Part shown: piece after piece, positions 52,372 to 61,573 of the stretch
Layout of the letters: every line of letters begins with the position of its first letter
Position numbering within the stretch: the first letter of the stretch is position 1
NCBI GenBank assembly: GCA_900550445.1
Contig: URSF01000008.1
Coordinates: 9,270-73,269 of the forward strand
Direction of reading: 5' to 3'
Source of the DNA: an uncultured Rhodospirillaceae bacterium
GTDB lineage: Bacteria; Pseudomonadota; Alphaproteobacteria; CAAGCB01; CAG-977
DNA length: 64,000 nt
The notes under the pieces: generated by a model
What the model was told of the DNA's origin: nothing
The model's database searches: none
The model's input: only the letters and a program-made list of their open reading frames with translations
Position numbers and translations under genes: made by a program

Positions 52372-53230
52372 GAAGTTCCTCGTTTAGAAAAGTTTGATAA
52401 TCCCGTATGTAATCAGCTTCGCTGTAATAATCAGACGCCAGAACCAGCAATACGCAATCTGATGAAAAGTCGTGCATTTCCCGCCAGACAAGACCTTCAA
52501 TAAACAGTCCCTTTGCCGGATGATCCAGTAAAAATTCTTCTGTTTTATTTTTGTACTCGCATTTGATTTTTACGCCGCCGGAAACGGCGATCAAAAGCTG
52601 CTTTAAATCCCGATGAGCGTGTTTGCCTCGAGACACACCTGTTTTTGTGTCAAAGATATAATAAACGCGTTTGACGTTAAACGGCAGATTTTTCCCGTTT
52701 TCCAATGCAATCAATGAACCGCGATCATCGCCATGAACGTCTAAGGACATTAAAGAGACTTTGGGGGCAGTTTTCTTTTGAGAAAATTGAATTGTATTGC
52801 CTATGACAACCGCATCGGCAGGAACGTTTTTCGTAACAACGGATCCGGCGCCGATAATTGAATTTTCCCCGATTGTTAATCCGGGAAGAATGGTCGCGTT
52901 CGCGCCGATCGACGCCCCTTTTTTTATCAAAGTCCTTTCTAACAGAAAGTGACTGTTACCGGAACGGGGATATCTGTCATTGCAAAAAGTGACGTTTGAT
53001 CCGATAAAAACGTTGTCTTCCAATGTAATGCCGTTCCACAACTGAACGCCGCATTTGACCGTTACGTTGTTGCCGATCAAAACGTCATTTTCTATAAAAC
53101 AATGCGAACAAATATTACAGCCCGAACCTATCCGCGCATTTGGCAAAACGACGCAATATTGCCAGATCTTAGTGCTGTCCCCAATATTTTCAGATTGAAC
53201 ATCTGACAAAGAATGGATGAAAATACTCAT
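52364..53230 (-). CDS. Fused acyltransferase (left-handed beta helix) and sugar 3,4-ketoisomerase
   Basis: 288 residues. Residues 1 to about 155 are hexapeptide repeats (I-G-S-G-C-N-I, I-G-N-N-V-T-V, I-G-A-N-A-T-I, I-G-E-N-S-I-I-G-A-G-S-V-V-T) like QdtC/FdtC. Residues about 156-288 form a cupin with R-G-K-H-A-H-R-D-L-K-Q near 222-232, like FdtA/QdtA (WxcM). The cupin isomerises dTDP-4-keto-6-deoxyglucose to a 3-keto form; the beta-helix domain N-acylates the resulting 3-amino sugar. The fusion strongly points to a 3-acylamido-3,6-dideoxyhexose. Confidence 0.93.
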   Translation of the reverse strand: MSIFIHSLSDVQSENIGDSTKIWQYCVVLPNARIGSGCNICSHCFIENDVLIGNNVTVKCGVQLWNGITLEDNVFIGSNVTFCNDRYPRSGNSHFLLERTLIKKGASIGANATILPGLTIGENSIIGAGSVVTKNVPADAVVIGNTIQFSQKKTAPKVSLMSLDVHGDDRGSLIALENGKNLPFNVKRVYYIFDTKTGVSRGKHAHRDLKQLLIAVSGGVKIKCEYKNKTEEFLLDHPAKGLFIEGLVWREMHDFSSDCVLLVLASDYYSEADYIRDYQTFLNEELHD

Positions 53231-54111
53231 TTTTTTCCCCGGATAAAATTACGTACTTTTTTCCATTTGGCGCGCCAACCGAAACGTTTGCACCACTGCC
53301 GCTTCCACTGCTTTTTATATCCGTGAGTAAAGCAATATTCTTTTTCATGCTTGTAAATTTGATGATAAATTTCTAATGTTTTGGCTTTAAATTCGGGATT
53401 GGAAACTGTATTGTTTCCGTGCCAGCGATAAGAAAACAAAATTTCGGGAATATATTTATATTTGCCGATCTTGGTCAGCTGAAGATGCATATACCAATCT
53501 TCCAAAAAAATGCTTTCATCAAATTTACCGGCGTCAAGCATCGCTTGCCTTGAATATAAATATCCGTTCGGAATGTAATTCCCTTTTAACAAGTCCGCGT
53601 AAGAACCGAACTGCGGATGTCTGTTATCATCGGGATTGATATGCAATTCGTCTCCAAATGTTTTATAGACGGCCTGATTTTCGAGTACGATTTCTCTGTT
53701 TTTTCCCCAATAAACACGTTTTGAATCCGCATCTATGATTTCGTTGTCTCCGACAGCCAGAACATAATCCGGATTCTTCATCAAAAAAGTGCAAAGCGTT
53801 TCTATCGCATGCGGTTTTGCAACGTCGTCAGACGCTATCGTGAAAATATATTTTCCCCGCGCCATATCTATCAATTTATTGCCGGTGATTTTTGTTCCTT
53901 GATTTTTTTGCGTTTCAAAAACGACCCTGACAAACCGTTTTTCACATTCGGGTTTCAGAGATTGCAAAATCTCAAAAGTCCTGTCTGTTGACCCGTCGTC
54001 AATGACCAGCAATTCGATGTTTTCATAAGTCTGCGCGATAATGGAGCGGATACATTCTTCGATGTATCGTTCATGGTTGTAAGCGGATATCGTTACGGAA
54101 ACCAGATCCAT
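53227..54111 (-). CDS. Family 2 glycosyltransferase (2)
   Basis: 294 residues. V-T-I-S-A-Y-N-H-E-R-Y-I-E-E-C near 6-20, L-L-V-I-D-D-G-S-T-D near 34-43, I-A-S-D-D-V-A near 93-99, and E-D-W-Y-M-H near 205. Basic C-terminus. Overlaps the next gene by 4 bases. Confidence 0.93.
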   Translation of the reverse strand: MDLVSVTISAYNHERYIEECIRSIIAQTYENIELLVIDDGSTDRTFEILQSLKPECEKRFVRVVFETQKNQGTKITGNKLIDMARGKYIFTIASDDVAKPHAIETLCTFLMKNPDYVLAVGDNEIIDADSKRVYWGKNREIVLENQAVYKTFGDELHINPDDNRHPQFGSYADLLKGNYIPNGYLYSRQAMLDAGKFDESIFLEDWYMHLQLTKIGKYKYIPEILFSYRWHGNNTVSNPEFKAKTLEIYHQIYKHEKEYCFTHGYKKQWKRQWCKRFGWRAKWKKVRNFIRGKK

Positions 54112-54113
54112 GT

Positions 54114-54869
54114 TTAATCTTCCTCGAACTTATATTTTTTTGTTTTTTTGAGTTTGAATGCCGGCGCGAATTCTTTAAAAATTTTTTTCCAGGCTTTTCT
54201 GTCGTTTTTCTTGTCCGTTACTTTGTTTTCGGGCGTAAAAAAATCGACCCGCCGGATAAAAATATGTCCGTTCGCAAATTTACTTTCCGTCAATTCCGCA
54301 AAAGTTGATTTCTGCAGCACAATCAACAAATCAAATTCATTTTTAATTTGCTGTTTAAGCGTTTCATACAGTTCCGTTACCTGCCGGCAAAAAACGTTTT
54401 CATCGGTTTCGTCATGAATTGAATATTTGTAAATATAGAGATTTTTTTTGCCGTCCCGGCCTATGGTTTTAAACTTTTCTTTTAAATAAGCCGTTCTGGT
54501 TGTTAAATCGGCTTTGTCCGCGTTCAAAGTTTCAATGTCTGTCGTATCTGTCATTTGAGTGCGGCCGTGAAAAAATACGGACGAATTCAGGTCTTTCCAC
54601 ATCGGGGGAACGGCTTCCCATTCGCCTGTGCCGATCCTGTCAAAATCTTTTAAAGCCCGGGTTAAAGTGGAGATATTTGTATTGTTCGTCCAGGAAAAAA
54701 GGCCGGATTCCACAAATCTGTACTGCTGGAAAAACTGAAACGACGGTTCACAGTTATATCCCAAAGACTGGATATGACCGTAACGTCTGACGTTTTTTGA
54801 ACGAAACAGATTAAATATGTTCATTATTGGTTTGCCGGATCGGTATGGGTTATCTGTATTCATTGACAA
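54114..54869 (-). CDS. DUF1796-like (papain-like) protein in glycan cluster
   Basis: 251 residues (237 from MNIFNL, 54,824). [10 protein letters not shown] near 34-43 and S-G-L-F-S-W-T near 55-61 are the Cys and G-x-F-S-W blocks of DUF1796-type putative cysteine peptidases found in capsule and O-antigen loci. Basic C-terminus [13 protein letters not shown]. Function unknown. Overlaps the aminotransferase by 20 bases. Confidence 0.6.
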   Translation of the reverse strand: MSMNTDNPYRSGKPIMNIFNLFRSKNVRRYGHIQSLGYNCEPSFQFFQQYRFVESGLFSWTNNTNISTLTRALKDFDRIGTGEWEAVPPMWKDLNSSVFFHGRTQMTDTTDIETLNADKADLTTRTAYLKEKFKTIGRDGKKNLYIYKYSIHDETDENVFCRQVTELYETLKQQIKNEFDLLIVLQKSTFAELTESKFANGHIFIRRVDFFTPENKVTDKKNDRKAWKKIFKEFAPAFKLKKTKKYKFEED

Positions 54870-55938
54870 TCCTTACGATTTCTTTTATTTCCGCGCCGGT
54901 CATGACGGGGGATATCGGCAAAGAAATAATTGTCCGGTGAATTTCTTCGCTGATCGGGTAAGACCGGTCGTTCCATTCGGCATAGGCTTCTTGTTTATGC
55001 GGCGGAGTCGGGTAATGAATGATCGTCTGTACGCCTTTGTCGGTCAGGTACTGCTGAAAACGCTCACGTTCCCGTGTGCGTACGACAAAAACATGCCACA
55101 CTGCGGCTTTTTCATCATAAGTTTGCGGCAGGATAATCAGCGGATTGGTAATATTTTTTCTGTAATACGACGCGATTTCGCGGCGGCGCGCGTTGTCCGC
55201 GTCCAAATGCGGCAGTTTGACGTCCAGCACCGCCGCCTGCAGTTCGTCTAAACGGCTGTTCGTGCCTTTGTAAATGTGGTGATATTTTCTGTCCGAGCCG
55301 TAATTCGCCAAAGCTTTGACTTTTTTATACACGTTTTCATCGTTTGTCACGACTGCGCCGCCGTCGCCCATGCAGCCGAGATTTTTACCCGGATAAAACG
55401 AAAACGCCCCCGCGTCCGACAAATTGCCGACGCGTTTGTTCTGATAAAACGCCCCGTGCGCCTGCGCGCAGTCTTCAAATACTTTCAAACCGTATTTTTT
55501 GGCGATTTCCCAAACCTTTTGCATCTGAACGGCCTGGCCGTACAGATGAACGACCATAATCGCTTTTGTCTTCGGCGTGATCGCCGCTTCAATTTTATCG
55601 GGGTCGATGTTGTAAGTGTTGATGTCCGGTTCAACCAAAACAGGTGTGCAGCCGTTTTCGGAAATCGCCAATATCGTCGCAATATAGGTGTTCGCCGGAA
55701 CGATGATTTCATCGCCCGCGCCATAGCCGTGCGCCCGAATGATCAGGTTCAGCGCGTCCAGCCCGTTCGCAACGCCGACAGCAAACTTTGTGCCGCAAAA
55801 TTGAGCAAAATGTTCGCAAAACAATTCGTTTTGTTCGCCCTGCAGATAATTCCCCTTGTCCAAAATACGGGCAAAACGGGTATCAATTCCCAAACGGAAA
55901 CGATTGTTTACTTTTGCCAAATCAAGAAACGGTATCAT
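54850..55938 (-). CDS. DegT-type aminotransferase, FdtB/QdtB-like (2)
   Basis: 362 residues from ATG 55,938 with GGAG six bases upstream. Lys185 in F-Y-P-G-K-N-L-G is the PLP lysine, with G-D-G-G-A-V-V-T after it and E-D-C-A-Q-A-H near 155. Best fit is the dTDP-3-keto-6-deoxyhexose 3-aminotransferase that follows the FdtA-like isomerase. First gene of the 24-gene operon. Confidence 0.93.
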   Translation of the reverse strand: MIPFLDLAKVNNRFRLGIDTRFARILDKGNYLQGEQNELFCEHFAQFCGTKFAVGVANGLDALNLIIRAHGYGAGDEIIVPANTYIATILAISENGCTPVLVEPDINTYNIDPDKIEAAITPKTKAIMVVHLYGQAVQMQKVWEIAKKYGLKVFEDCAQAHGAFYQNKRVGNLSDAGAFSFYPGKNLGCMGDGGAVVTNDENVYKKVKALANYGSDRKYHHIYKGTNSRLDELQAAVLDVKLPHLDADNARRREIASYYRKNITNPLIILPQTYDEKAAVWHVFVVRTRERERFQQYLTDKGVQTIIHYPTPPHKQEAYAEWNDRSYPISEEIHRTIISLPISPVMTGAEIKEIVRIVNEYR

Positions 55939-56616
55939 GAGCGTCTCCAAAACAAAGCGAACGGGAAGATACTGAAAAATACACTTTTAATGTTTTCCCC
56001 GGCCTTTAGATCTGCAACCCTGGACATAACCGGAGCTTCCCGTTCATAACAGTTAATTTTTTCCGTTTTCCGCAGCCGATAAGGAATTATTGTGACGGCA
56101 TTATGCAATTGATTGATCACTATAATTTCCTTTTTCTATCCCATTGATTTATATGAATAAACCAGCAAAAGCATTTTAAATAAACAGTTGTATAAAACGA
56201 TCGTTTCCTTTACAATCTGTTTATGGCAAAAAAATGTACTTTATTTTTCATAAAAAGACAAGTCATTATTAATTGTCCGGTAAAAAAGAGGTTGTTTTTT
56301 GAAAAGTGCTTTTTATTGATAAATTATTTATTTTTTTTCAATCGGTTATGCTGTTTTTCGTTTTCTTGTTTTTAACTTGCGAAAACCGCTGAAAAAAGGA
56401 CATAGAACTTATGAATGATTATATTTTTCTGTTTTAGCCGAACAGATATATTCTGATGTCGGTATGTTTTATATTCGCGTATGCGAAATGAAGAAAAATG
56501 CGGTTTGTTTTTTTGTTCAAAAAAACTATTAAAAAGAGAAAATATATTATTTTTTTTTAATAAAAACAGGTCGGCAATGTTAAAAAAATCTGCCGGAAAT
56601 ATTTTCGGTTTTTAAT
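55939..56616 (-). promoter_or_regulatory. AT-rich leader/promoter region of the glycan operon
   Basis: No gene is supported in these 678 bases. The 150 bases nearest the operon contain short GC blocks in an otherwise AT-rich stretch and could be a transcribed leader. A weak promoter pair (TTGTAA, then TATACA about 15-16 bases on, near 56,188-56,214 on the minus strand) is a guess. No JUMPstart/ops element was found by eye. Confidence 0.3.
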
Positions 56617-57978
56617 TTATTTTGTTTGCGGACGGATCGTTACGCAAAATCCGTCCCGCGTGTTGGCGCAGTCCGTCCGGCAGTGGTAAACCGAAGCGAT
56701 TTTCGCGACAATGGACAGTCCCAGTCCGCTGCCGTCAATCTTTTGGCCGGCAGGGCGGTAAAATCTTTGTCCCAAATGTTTTAACTGTTCGGGATCAACG
56801 GTTGTATCAGAGTTGCAGACGCTGATTTCGCCGTCTTTTATCGTAATGGTGACGTTTGCGCCGGCCGGACTGTATTTGACGGCGTTGTCAACCAGATTGC
56901 GCAACATCAAAGCGGCCCAGACCGGATTGCCGTTTTGAAACGGAGGCGGGCCTGAGATTTCTTCGCAAACCGTTATTTGTTTTGCGGCGGCTGTCGGAGC
57001 GCATTCGTCTTTGATCTGAGCGGCGATTTGGCGCCAGTCCAAAAGGACGTTATCGCGGGGCAAAGCGTTAAGACCGGTTTCAATCCGGGAAAAAGCCAGC
57101 AGCTGTTCGACCAGGTGTGTCGAACGGTCAATGCCTTGTTCCAGTTTATGCAGTGATTCTTTGATTGCCGCGGGATTGTCCGCGGACATTTGCGCGACTT
57201 CCAGCTGGACTTTTAAAGCGGTCAGAGGGCTGCGCAGTTCATGGGCGGAATCGGCGATAAAATTGCGTTCTCTTTGCAGCATGTTTTCGATTCTGCCGAA
57301 AAGCAGATTGACTTCGCGGGTTAAGGGAGTGACTTCCGCCGGGATATTCGTTTCGTCTATCGGAGACAGATCATCGGCAGCGCGGGTTTTCAGCTGTGCC
57401 GCAAGGCGGTTTAAAGAAGAAAATTCTTTTGTCAGCATCAGAATAATCGCCGCCAGCAGGACTGCCAATCCGATTCCCCAGGGCGCCATGAATTCTTCAA
57501 ACATTTCTTCGACAATGTCGTTGCGGAAATCCAATTCCTGGCCGACGGCGACAATATATTGTTTATCCGTCGACATCAGTCTGATGACACGCCAGTCTTC
57601 GTCGTCGATCCGTTCGGTTCCAAAGCTGCCCGTTTTGCCGAACGGAGGAAAATCCCGTCCTTTTTCCCCGTCATGAAGAATACGTTTGCCGGCATTGTTG
57701 AAAACGGCAAAACCGATTGATTCTTCTTCATTTTCCGCATTGGGAATGTCCTCGATCAGTTTGTCGCTGATTGTTTGTATTTCCGGAACGATATGAGTCC
57801 AGTCCGCCGTTGACAGCTGGCGTGCCAGGGCGATCTGGTAAGTATCGAAAAATTCGTCAACTTTTTCGCGGCATTCTTTCCAGGACAAAACGCCCGCCGC
57901 CGTAAAAACGGTCAGCGAAATCAGCGCGGAAAAGATAATCAGCCTGAAACGCAGATTGAGTTTTTTCATATCGTTCAA
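56617..57978 (-). CDS. Sensor histidine kinase, QseC-like
   Basis: 453 residues (450 from the second ATG). First membrane helix about 11-30, sensor loop to about 165, second helix 166-183, HAMP-like segment. H-box His246 in S-A-H-E-L-R-S-P-L-T, N-box R-N-L-V-D-N-A-V-K-Y-S, G-box G-S-G-L-G-L-S-I-V. Stop and start with the regulator gene overlap by 4 bases (ATGA). Phosphorylates the adjacent regulator in response to an unknown periplasmic signal. Confidence 0.93.
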   Translation of the reverse strand: MNDMKKLNLRFRLIIFSALISLTVFTAAGVLSWKECREKVDEFFDTYQIALARQLSTADWTHIVPEIQTISDKLIEDIPNAENEEESIGFAVFNNAGKRILHDGEKGRDFPPFGKTGSFGTERIDDEDWRVIRLMSTDKQYIVAVGQELDFRNDIVEEMFEEFMAPWGIGLAVLLAAIILMLTKEFSSLNRLAAQLKTRAADDLSPIDETNIPAEVTPLTREVNLLFGRIENMLQRERNFIADSAHELRSPLTALKVQLEVAQMSADNPAAIKESLHKLEQGIDRSTHLVEQLLAFSRIETGLNALPRDNVLLDWRQIAAQIKDECAPTAAAKQITVCEEISGPPPFQNGNPVWAALMLRNLVDNAVKYSPAGANVTITIKDGEISVCNSDTTVDPEQLKHLGQRFYRPAGQKIDGSGLGLSIVAKIASVYHCRTDCANTRDGFCVTIRPQTK

Positions 57979-58631
57979 TCCTCTATGATATAGCCGATTT
58001 TATTGATCGTTTTGACAATATCTTTGCCGAGCTTTTTGCGCAGATGATGAATATGAACTTCTACGGCGTTGCTGGAAACGTCATCGTCCCAGGAATAAAT
58101 TTTGTTTTCGATGGATTCGCGGGACAGGACTTTGTTGCGGTTGAACAGCAAAAGTTCCAAAAGCGCCGTTTCTCTGGGGGATAAAGTGATTTCCCGGCCG
58201 TTAAGAAACGTTTTGCGGGTCTGCGGGTTGAAAGTGATTTCCCGGTACCTGATTTCGGGCGCGCTGACGCCGCTGCAGCGGCGGATCAGAGCGTTCAGGC
58301 GGGCTTGGACTTCTTTGAGTGAAAAAGGTTTGCCGAGGTAATCGTCCGCGCCGTTATTCAGTCCGGTGATCCTTTCGTCCACGTCGCCGCGGGCGGTTAA
58401 AATCAAAACCGGCGTCATATATCCGCGGGCGCGCCAGTCCTTTAAAATCGAAAGTCCGTCGCGGCCCGGCAGACCCAGATCGAGGACGACCGCATCGTAT
58501 TCGGTTTGCAGCAGGGCTTCGTGCCCGTCGTTGCCGTCGGAAAACCAGTCGACGGTAAAGCCCAGTTTTTCCAGGCCGTTTTTAATGCCGTCGCCGATCA
58601 GGCTGTCGTCCTCAATCAGTAATATACGCAT
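57975..58631 (-). CDS. OmpR/PhoB-family response regulator, QseB-like
   Basis: 218 residues. Receiver with Asp51 (L-D-L-G-L-P-G), Lys near 103, then a winged helix with L-S-P-R-E-T-A-L-L-E-L-L-L and V-E-V-H-I-H-H-L-R-K-K-L. Sits between ygiW-like and kinase genes, the same arrangement as ygiW-qseBC. Confidence 0.95.
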   Translation of the reverse strand: MRILLIEDDSLIGDGIKNGLEKLGFTVDWFSDGNDGHEALLQTEYDAVVLDLGLPGRDGLSILKDWRARGYMTPVLILTARGDVDERITGLNNGADDYLGKPFSLKEVQARLNALIRRCSGVSAPEIRYREITFNPQTRKTFLNGREITLSPRETALLELLLFNRNKVLSRESIENKIYSWDDDVSSNAVEVHIHHLRKKLGKDIVKTINKIGYIIED

Positions 58632-58994
58632 TTATTTTTTCAGTGTTACGACGTCAACGTCGATTTCCGTATCTCTGAACATGTCTTTATCGACTTCGCC
58701 TTCGATAATCAGTTCGCTGTCGGGAGTGGCGGTGACGCCTCTCCAGTCATCGTCGTCGATTTCAATCGTGATTGTTCCGGTTGCGTCTTTGAAAAGGTAT
58801 TTTTCATTGCCCAGGCTTTTTTCGATTTTCCCGGCCAGTTTGACGGGGGTGTCGTCTGAAACCTTTAAAGCTTCCGCAACCGTCATGACGGGCAGGCCGG
58901 GGCCCTGAAAGCCGCCGCGGGGCTGCTGCGCCAAAGCGTTGCCGGATAAACCGAAAATTAATGCCAAAGAGGTTACGGCTGCAAATTTTTTCAT
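58632..58994 (-). CDS. YgiW/YdeI (BOF) family periplasmic stress protein
   Basis: 120 residues with a signal peptide (K-K-F-A-A-V-T-S-L-A-L-I-F..A-L-A-Q, cleavage near 23). OB-fold with D-T-P-V-K-L-A-G-K-I near 49-58 and Y-L-F-K-D-A-T-G-T-I-T-I-E-I near 67-80. Family members help tolerance to peroxide or cationic peptides and bind periplasmic ligands. The stop abuts the regulator start, so it is probably co-expressed and a target of the two-component pair. Confidence 0.9.
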   Translation of the reverse strand: MKKFAAVTSLALIFGLSGNALAQQPRGGFQGPGLPVMTVAEALKVSDDTPVKLAGKIEKSLGNEKYLFKDATGTITIEIDDDDWRGVTATPDSELIIEGEVDKDMFRDTEIDVDVVTLKK

Positions 58995-59077
58995 TTTGTT
59001 TCTCCTTAAATCAAGTTATTGTGCCTTCGTGATGATTTCAGTTCAACACGGTGAACTTAAGGAACGCTTAAGGTGTT

Positions 59078-59812
59078 TTATTCTTCTTTTTTCCAGTGAA
59101 TCCGCACGCGTGAGAAGTCTTTGCTCTTGTCCGGAGAGGCTATTCTGTGCGTTGTCGTTAAGCCGTCCGTCTGTGTAAACACTGTAATATCATCGTCAAA
59201 CACGGCCGGTTTTTTAAAGGCAATTTCCATTTCGGCAATCTCGTGCGCTTTTCTGAAATCATGGGAAACACTTTCCGCCGCCCATAAGGGATAAACGGCG
59301 TTGTTGACGTGGTCGTTGATGTCGATATCGTCGTAACGTACGGCGAACGGCGCTGCGGAATCTTCGTTTTCGGGTAGGGGAATGGCCGGGAAAACCGTGT
59401 CGATCATGCGTTCGTTATGCAGCGTATAGCCGGGCAGATTTTTAGCGACGGCAACGGGGCGCAGCGTTTCCAGGCTGATCAAAGCCCATTGGCTGGACGC
59501 GAAAAACAAAAGTTCGCCGTTTTCGGTTTCCGCCTTAAAATCGCGGATACCGCTGACGGCCGTTTTCCCCGACGCCCATGTCGTTAAAACGATTTTTTCC
59601 TGCCATAACGGCAGGCGGGTGGTCTTTAAATGATAATTCGCGCCGACCCAGCCGATCCCGTGGGACAGGCAGTATTCGTATCCGACGCCCAGCGCGTCCG
59701 CGTGCATGTCCGCGGCGTCCTGAAACAGGTTGAATAAACAGTGCAGGCGCAGTTGTTTTTTGCGGTCGCATTCGTAAATTTTGACGGTATGTGGCAAAGC
59801 GAGCGTTTCCAT
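59078..59812 (-). CDS. Acyl-ACP thioesterase
   Basis: 244 residues, double hot-dog. Y-E-C-D-R-K-K-Q-L-R near 14-23, D-A-A-D-M-H-A near 32-38, G-W-V-G-A-N-Y near 53-59, and D-I-D-I-N-D-H-V-N-N near 167-176 carry the Fat family active-site surroundings. Releases fatty acids from ACP. Its 5' end is divergent to the EamA gene (57 bases between the chosen starts). Confidence 0.88.
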   Translation of the reverse strand: METLALPHTVKIYECDRKKQLRLHCLFNLFQDAADMHADALGVGYEYCLSHGIGWVGANYHLKTTRLPLWQEKIVLTTWASGKTAVSGIRDFKAETENGELLFFASSQWALISLETLRPVAVAKNLPGYTLHNERMIDTVFPAIPLPENEDSAAPFAVRYDDIDINDHVNNAVYPLWAAESVSHDFRKAHEIAEMEIAFKKPAVFDDDITVFTQTDGLTTTHRIASPDKSKDFSRVRIHWKKEE

Positions 59813-59869
59813 GTTTTCTCCGTTTGTTTTTTCCTGTGTCCGGCGTTATACTGCGCCGCGTTTTGGCTG

Positions 59870-60805
59870 ATGAAAGAATTTATAATGAAAGACGATAAAT
59901 TTAAAGGCGTTTTTTGGGCAGGGTTGAGTATGGTTTTATGGGCCAGTTCTTTTCCGGTCGGGCGGACGCTGATTTCAAATCATATGATTGATCCGGTTAC
60001 GCTGGGTATGTTGCGTTTCGGTCTGGGCGGTGTGCTGATGTTGGCGTTCGGGCCGTTTTTAAAGCTGCGCGGGCTGTTTCGCTTTTCGGTTAAGGACGGT
60101 ATTTGTCTGGCTTTGCTGGGGCTGTTGGGAACGGCGCTGATGGCGATCTTTTTATTTACGGCGCAAAAGACGATTTCATCGGTTAATTCGTCGATGATCG
60201 AAGCTTTATCGCCGTTGTTGATTTTTATTTTAAACCTGTGTCTGACGCGGCGATTTTCCGCGTGGCAGGCCGCCGGGCTGCTGTTCGGGTTCGGCGGGTG
60301 TCTGATGGTTTTAAAAGTTCTGACGTTTGACGGGTTCTTTTTGGAATCCTATCAGTTCGGGGATTTTTTGATTCTGTGTTCGTCTTTGTGTTGGTCGTTG
60401 TATTCCGTTTTGGGTCGTCCCGTGATCATGCGGGTCGGAGCGTATAAATTCACGGCGTGGACGATGCTGTTCGGGGCGTTATGGTTGCTGGTGATCGACA
60501 TCGCGGATTATGAAGCGATGATCTGGCCGAAATCGCCGTATGCCTGGGCTTTGGTCGGGTACTTCGCGGCTTTTCCGGCGGCGGTGGCTTTTTATGCCTG
60601 GAACGCGGCGCAAAACTATATTTCTTTGGCGCTGCTGAGTCTGTCCGAATACTTTACGCCGTTCTGCACGGCTCTGATCGCTTTTGTCTGGCTGGGCGAA
60701 GGTATTACGTTTTCGCAGACGGTCGGCGCTTTGATTATTTGCGGGGCGGTATTGGTCGAACCGGAAATTACCGCCATGATTAAAAGGAAAAAATATGCAG
60801 GATAA
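59870..60805 (+). CDS. EamA/DMT family transporter
   Basis: 311 residues from ATG 59,870 (ATG 59,885 also possible); a longer frame upstream overlaps the divergent thioesterase and is rejected. Ten membrane helices in two EamA repeats (W-A-G-L-S-M-V-L-W-A-S-S-F-P-V-G; L-S-E-Y-F-T-P-F-C-T). Exporter of amino acids or other small metabolites by family. Overlaps the methyltransferase by 11 bases. Confidence 0.9.
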   Translation: MKEFIMKDDKFKGVFWAGLSMVLWASSFPVGRTLISNHMIDPVTLGMLRFGLGGVLMLAFGPFLKLRGLFRFSVKDGICLALLGLLGTALMAIFLFTAQKTISSVNSSMIEALSPLLIFILNLCLTRRFSAWQAAGLLFGFGGCLMVLKVLTFDGFFLESYQFGDFLILCSSLCWSLYSVLGRPVIMRVGAYKFTAWTMLFGALWLLVIDIADYEAMIWPKSPYAWALVGYFAAFPAAVAFYAWNAAQNYISLALLSLSEYFTPFCTALIAFVWLGEGITFSQTVGALIICGAVLVEPEITAMIKRKKYAG

Positions 60806-61409
60806 GCAGTTCTGGAACGCTAACTGGGCCGCCTGGCAGGAGGATTTTACGCCTTCGCCGTTCGCGCAAAAGGCTTTGAAGCTGATCAAAATAAAAGATC
60901 TGCACGACGTTTTGGATCTGGGGTGCGGCAAAGGGCGCAACAGTTTGTTTTTTGCCGCGAACGGTCTGAATGTCACGGCAATGGATATTTCGGACGAAGC
61001 GCTGGAAACGGTCGATCGTCTGCGCCACCCGAAAATAACGACGGTGTGCGCGGATATTGCAGTCACCGAATTGGGCGTTGAAAAGTATGACGCCGTTTTC
61101 GCGTGTTTGTCCCTGCATTATTTCGGCGATTTGCAGACGCGGCGGATCATCGGCAAAATATATCGGGCTTTGCGGCCGGGCGGATTGTTTTTTATCCGGT
61201 GTAAGTCCGTTAAAGACCGCTTTTACGGTATCGGAGAACAAATCGGCGAAGATATTTTTTCCGACGATCTGACACGCCATTTTTTCCGCCCGGAATATAT
61301 GAAGGACATTTTATCCGCTTTTGAAACCGCCGCCGTTACGGAAACCGAAGAAGATTATTTCGGCCCCTGCGCTTTTGTCGACGCCGTCGCGGCAAAAGCG
61401 CTGTCTTGA
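60795..61409 (+). CDS. Class I SAM-dependent methyltransferase
   Basis: 204 residues. W-N-x-x-W near 7-11, motif I V-L-D-L-G-C-G-K-G-R-N-S near 40-51, motif II acidic Asp in A-M-D-I-S near 62, then F-A-C-L-S-L-H-Y-F near 95-103. Resembles TehB/thiopurine-type small-molecule methylases. The guanine-riboswitch promoter overlaps its stop. Confidence 0.9.
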   Translation: MQDKQFWNANWAAWQEDFTPSPFAQKALKLIKIKDLHDVLDLGCGKGRNSLFFAANGLNVTAMDISDEALETVDRLRHPKITTVCADIAVTELGVEKYDAVFACLSLHYFGDLQTRRIIGKIYRALRPGGLFFIRCKSVKDRFYGIGEQIGEDIFSDDLTRHFFRPEYMKDILSAFETAAVTETEEDYFGPCAFVDAVAAKALS

Positions 61410-61434
61410 CATTTGAACAATCCGCCCTTATAAA
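61406..61434 (+). promoter_or_regulatory. Consensus promoter of the guanine deaminase unit
   Basis: TTGACA (61,406-61,411), 17-base spacer, TATAAA (61,429-61,434), so transcription should begin about 61,441, right at the riboswitch. Confidence 0.85.
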
Positions 61435-61444
61435 ATCAAAAACG

Positions 61445-61511
61445 GCTCATATAATTCCGCCGCGTTGTGGGGGAAGTTTCTACTGAACAAAGTCCGTGTT
61501 CTGCTATGAGT
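61445..61511 (+). promoter_or_regulatory. Purine (guanine-type) riboswitch upstream of guanine deaminase
   Basis: P1 GCTCATA (61,445-61,451) pairs with TATGAGT (61,505-61,511). J1/2 is TAATT, J2/3 AAGTTTCTACT (61,474-61,484), and P3 GAACA/TGTTC has a 7-base loop. P2 CCGCC/GGGGG has a 7-base loop and one G-G mismatch. All segment lengths equal those of the xpt aptamer. The specificity base is C (61,504), so guanine is expected. Deviations: G instead of A just before it (61,503), and loops GCGTTGT and AAGTCCG lack the usual loop-loop G-C pairs. A GC-rich segment then T7 (61,521-61,550) looks like the expression platform. Confidence 0.85.
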
Positions 61512-61520
61512 GTTCGAAGC

Positions 61521-61551
61521 GCTGCCGCGGCGGCGGTCGGGCATTTTTTTA
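61521..61551 (+). terminator. Expression platform/terminator candidate of the riboswitch
   Basis: GC-rich GCTGCCGCGGCGGCGG and following bases run into seven T just before the deaminase start. A GCCGC-GGCG-GCGGT hairpin can form. Exact switching pairs not resolved. Confidence 0.55.
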
Positions 61552-61573
61552 TGTCTTGAAAAGGAAAAAGCGA

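Noticed and set aside
55935..56120. 61-codon frame upstream of the first glycan gene
   Set aside because: Overlaps the next start, lacks a ribosome site and resembles no protein; more likely leader.
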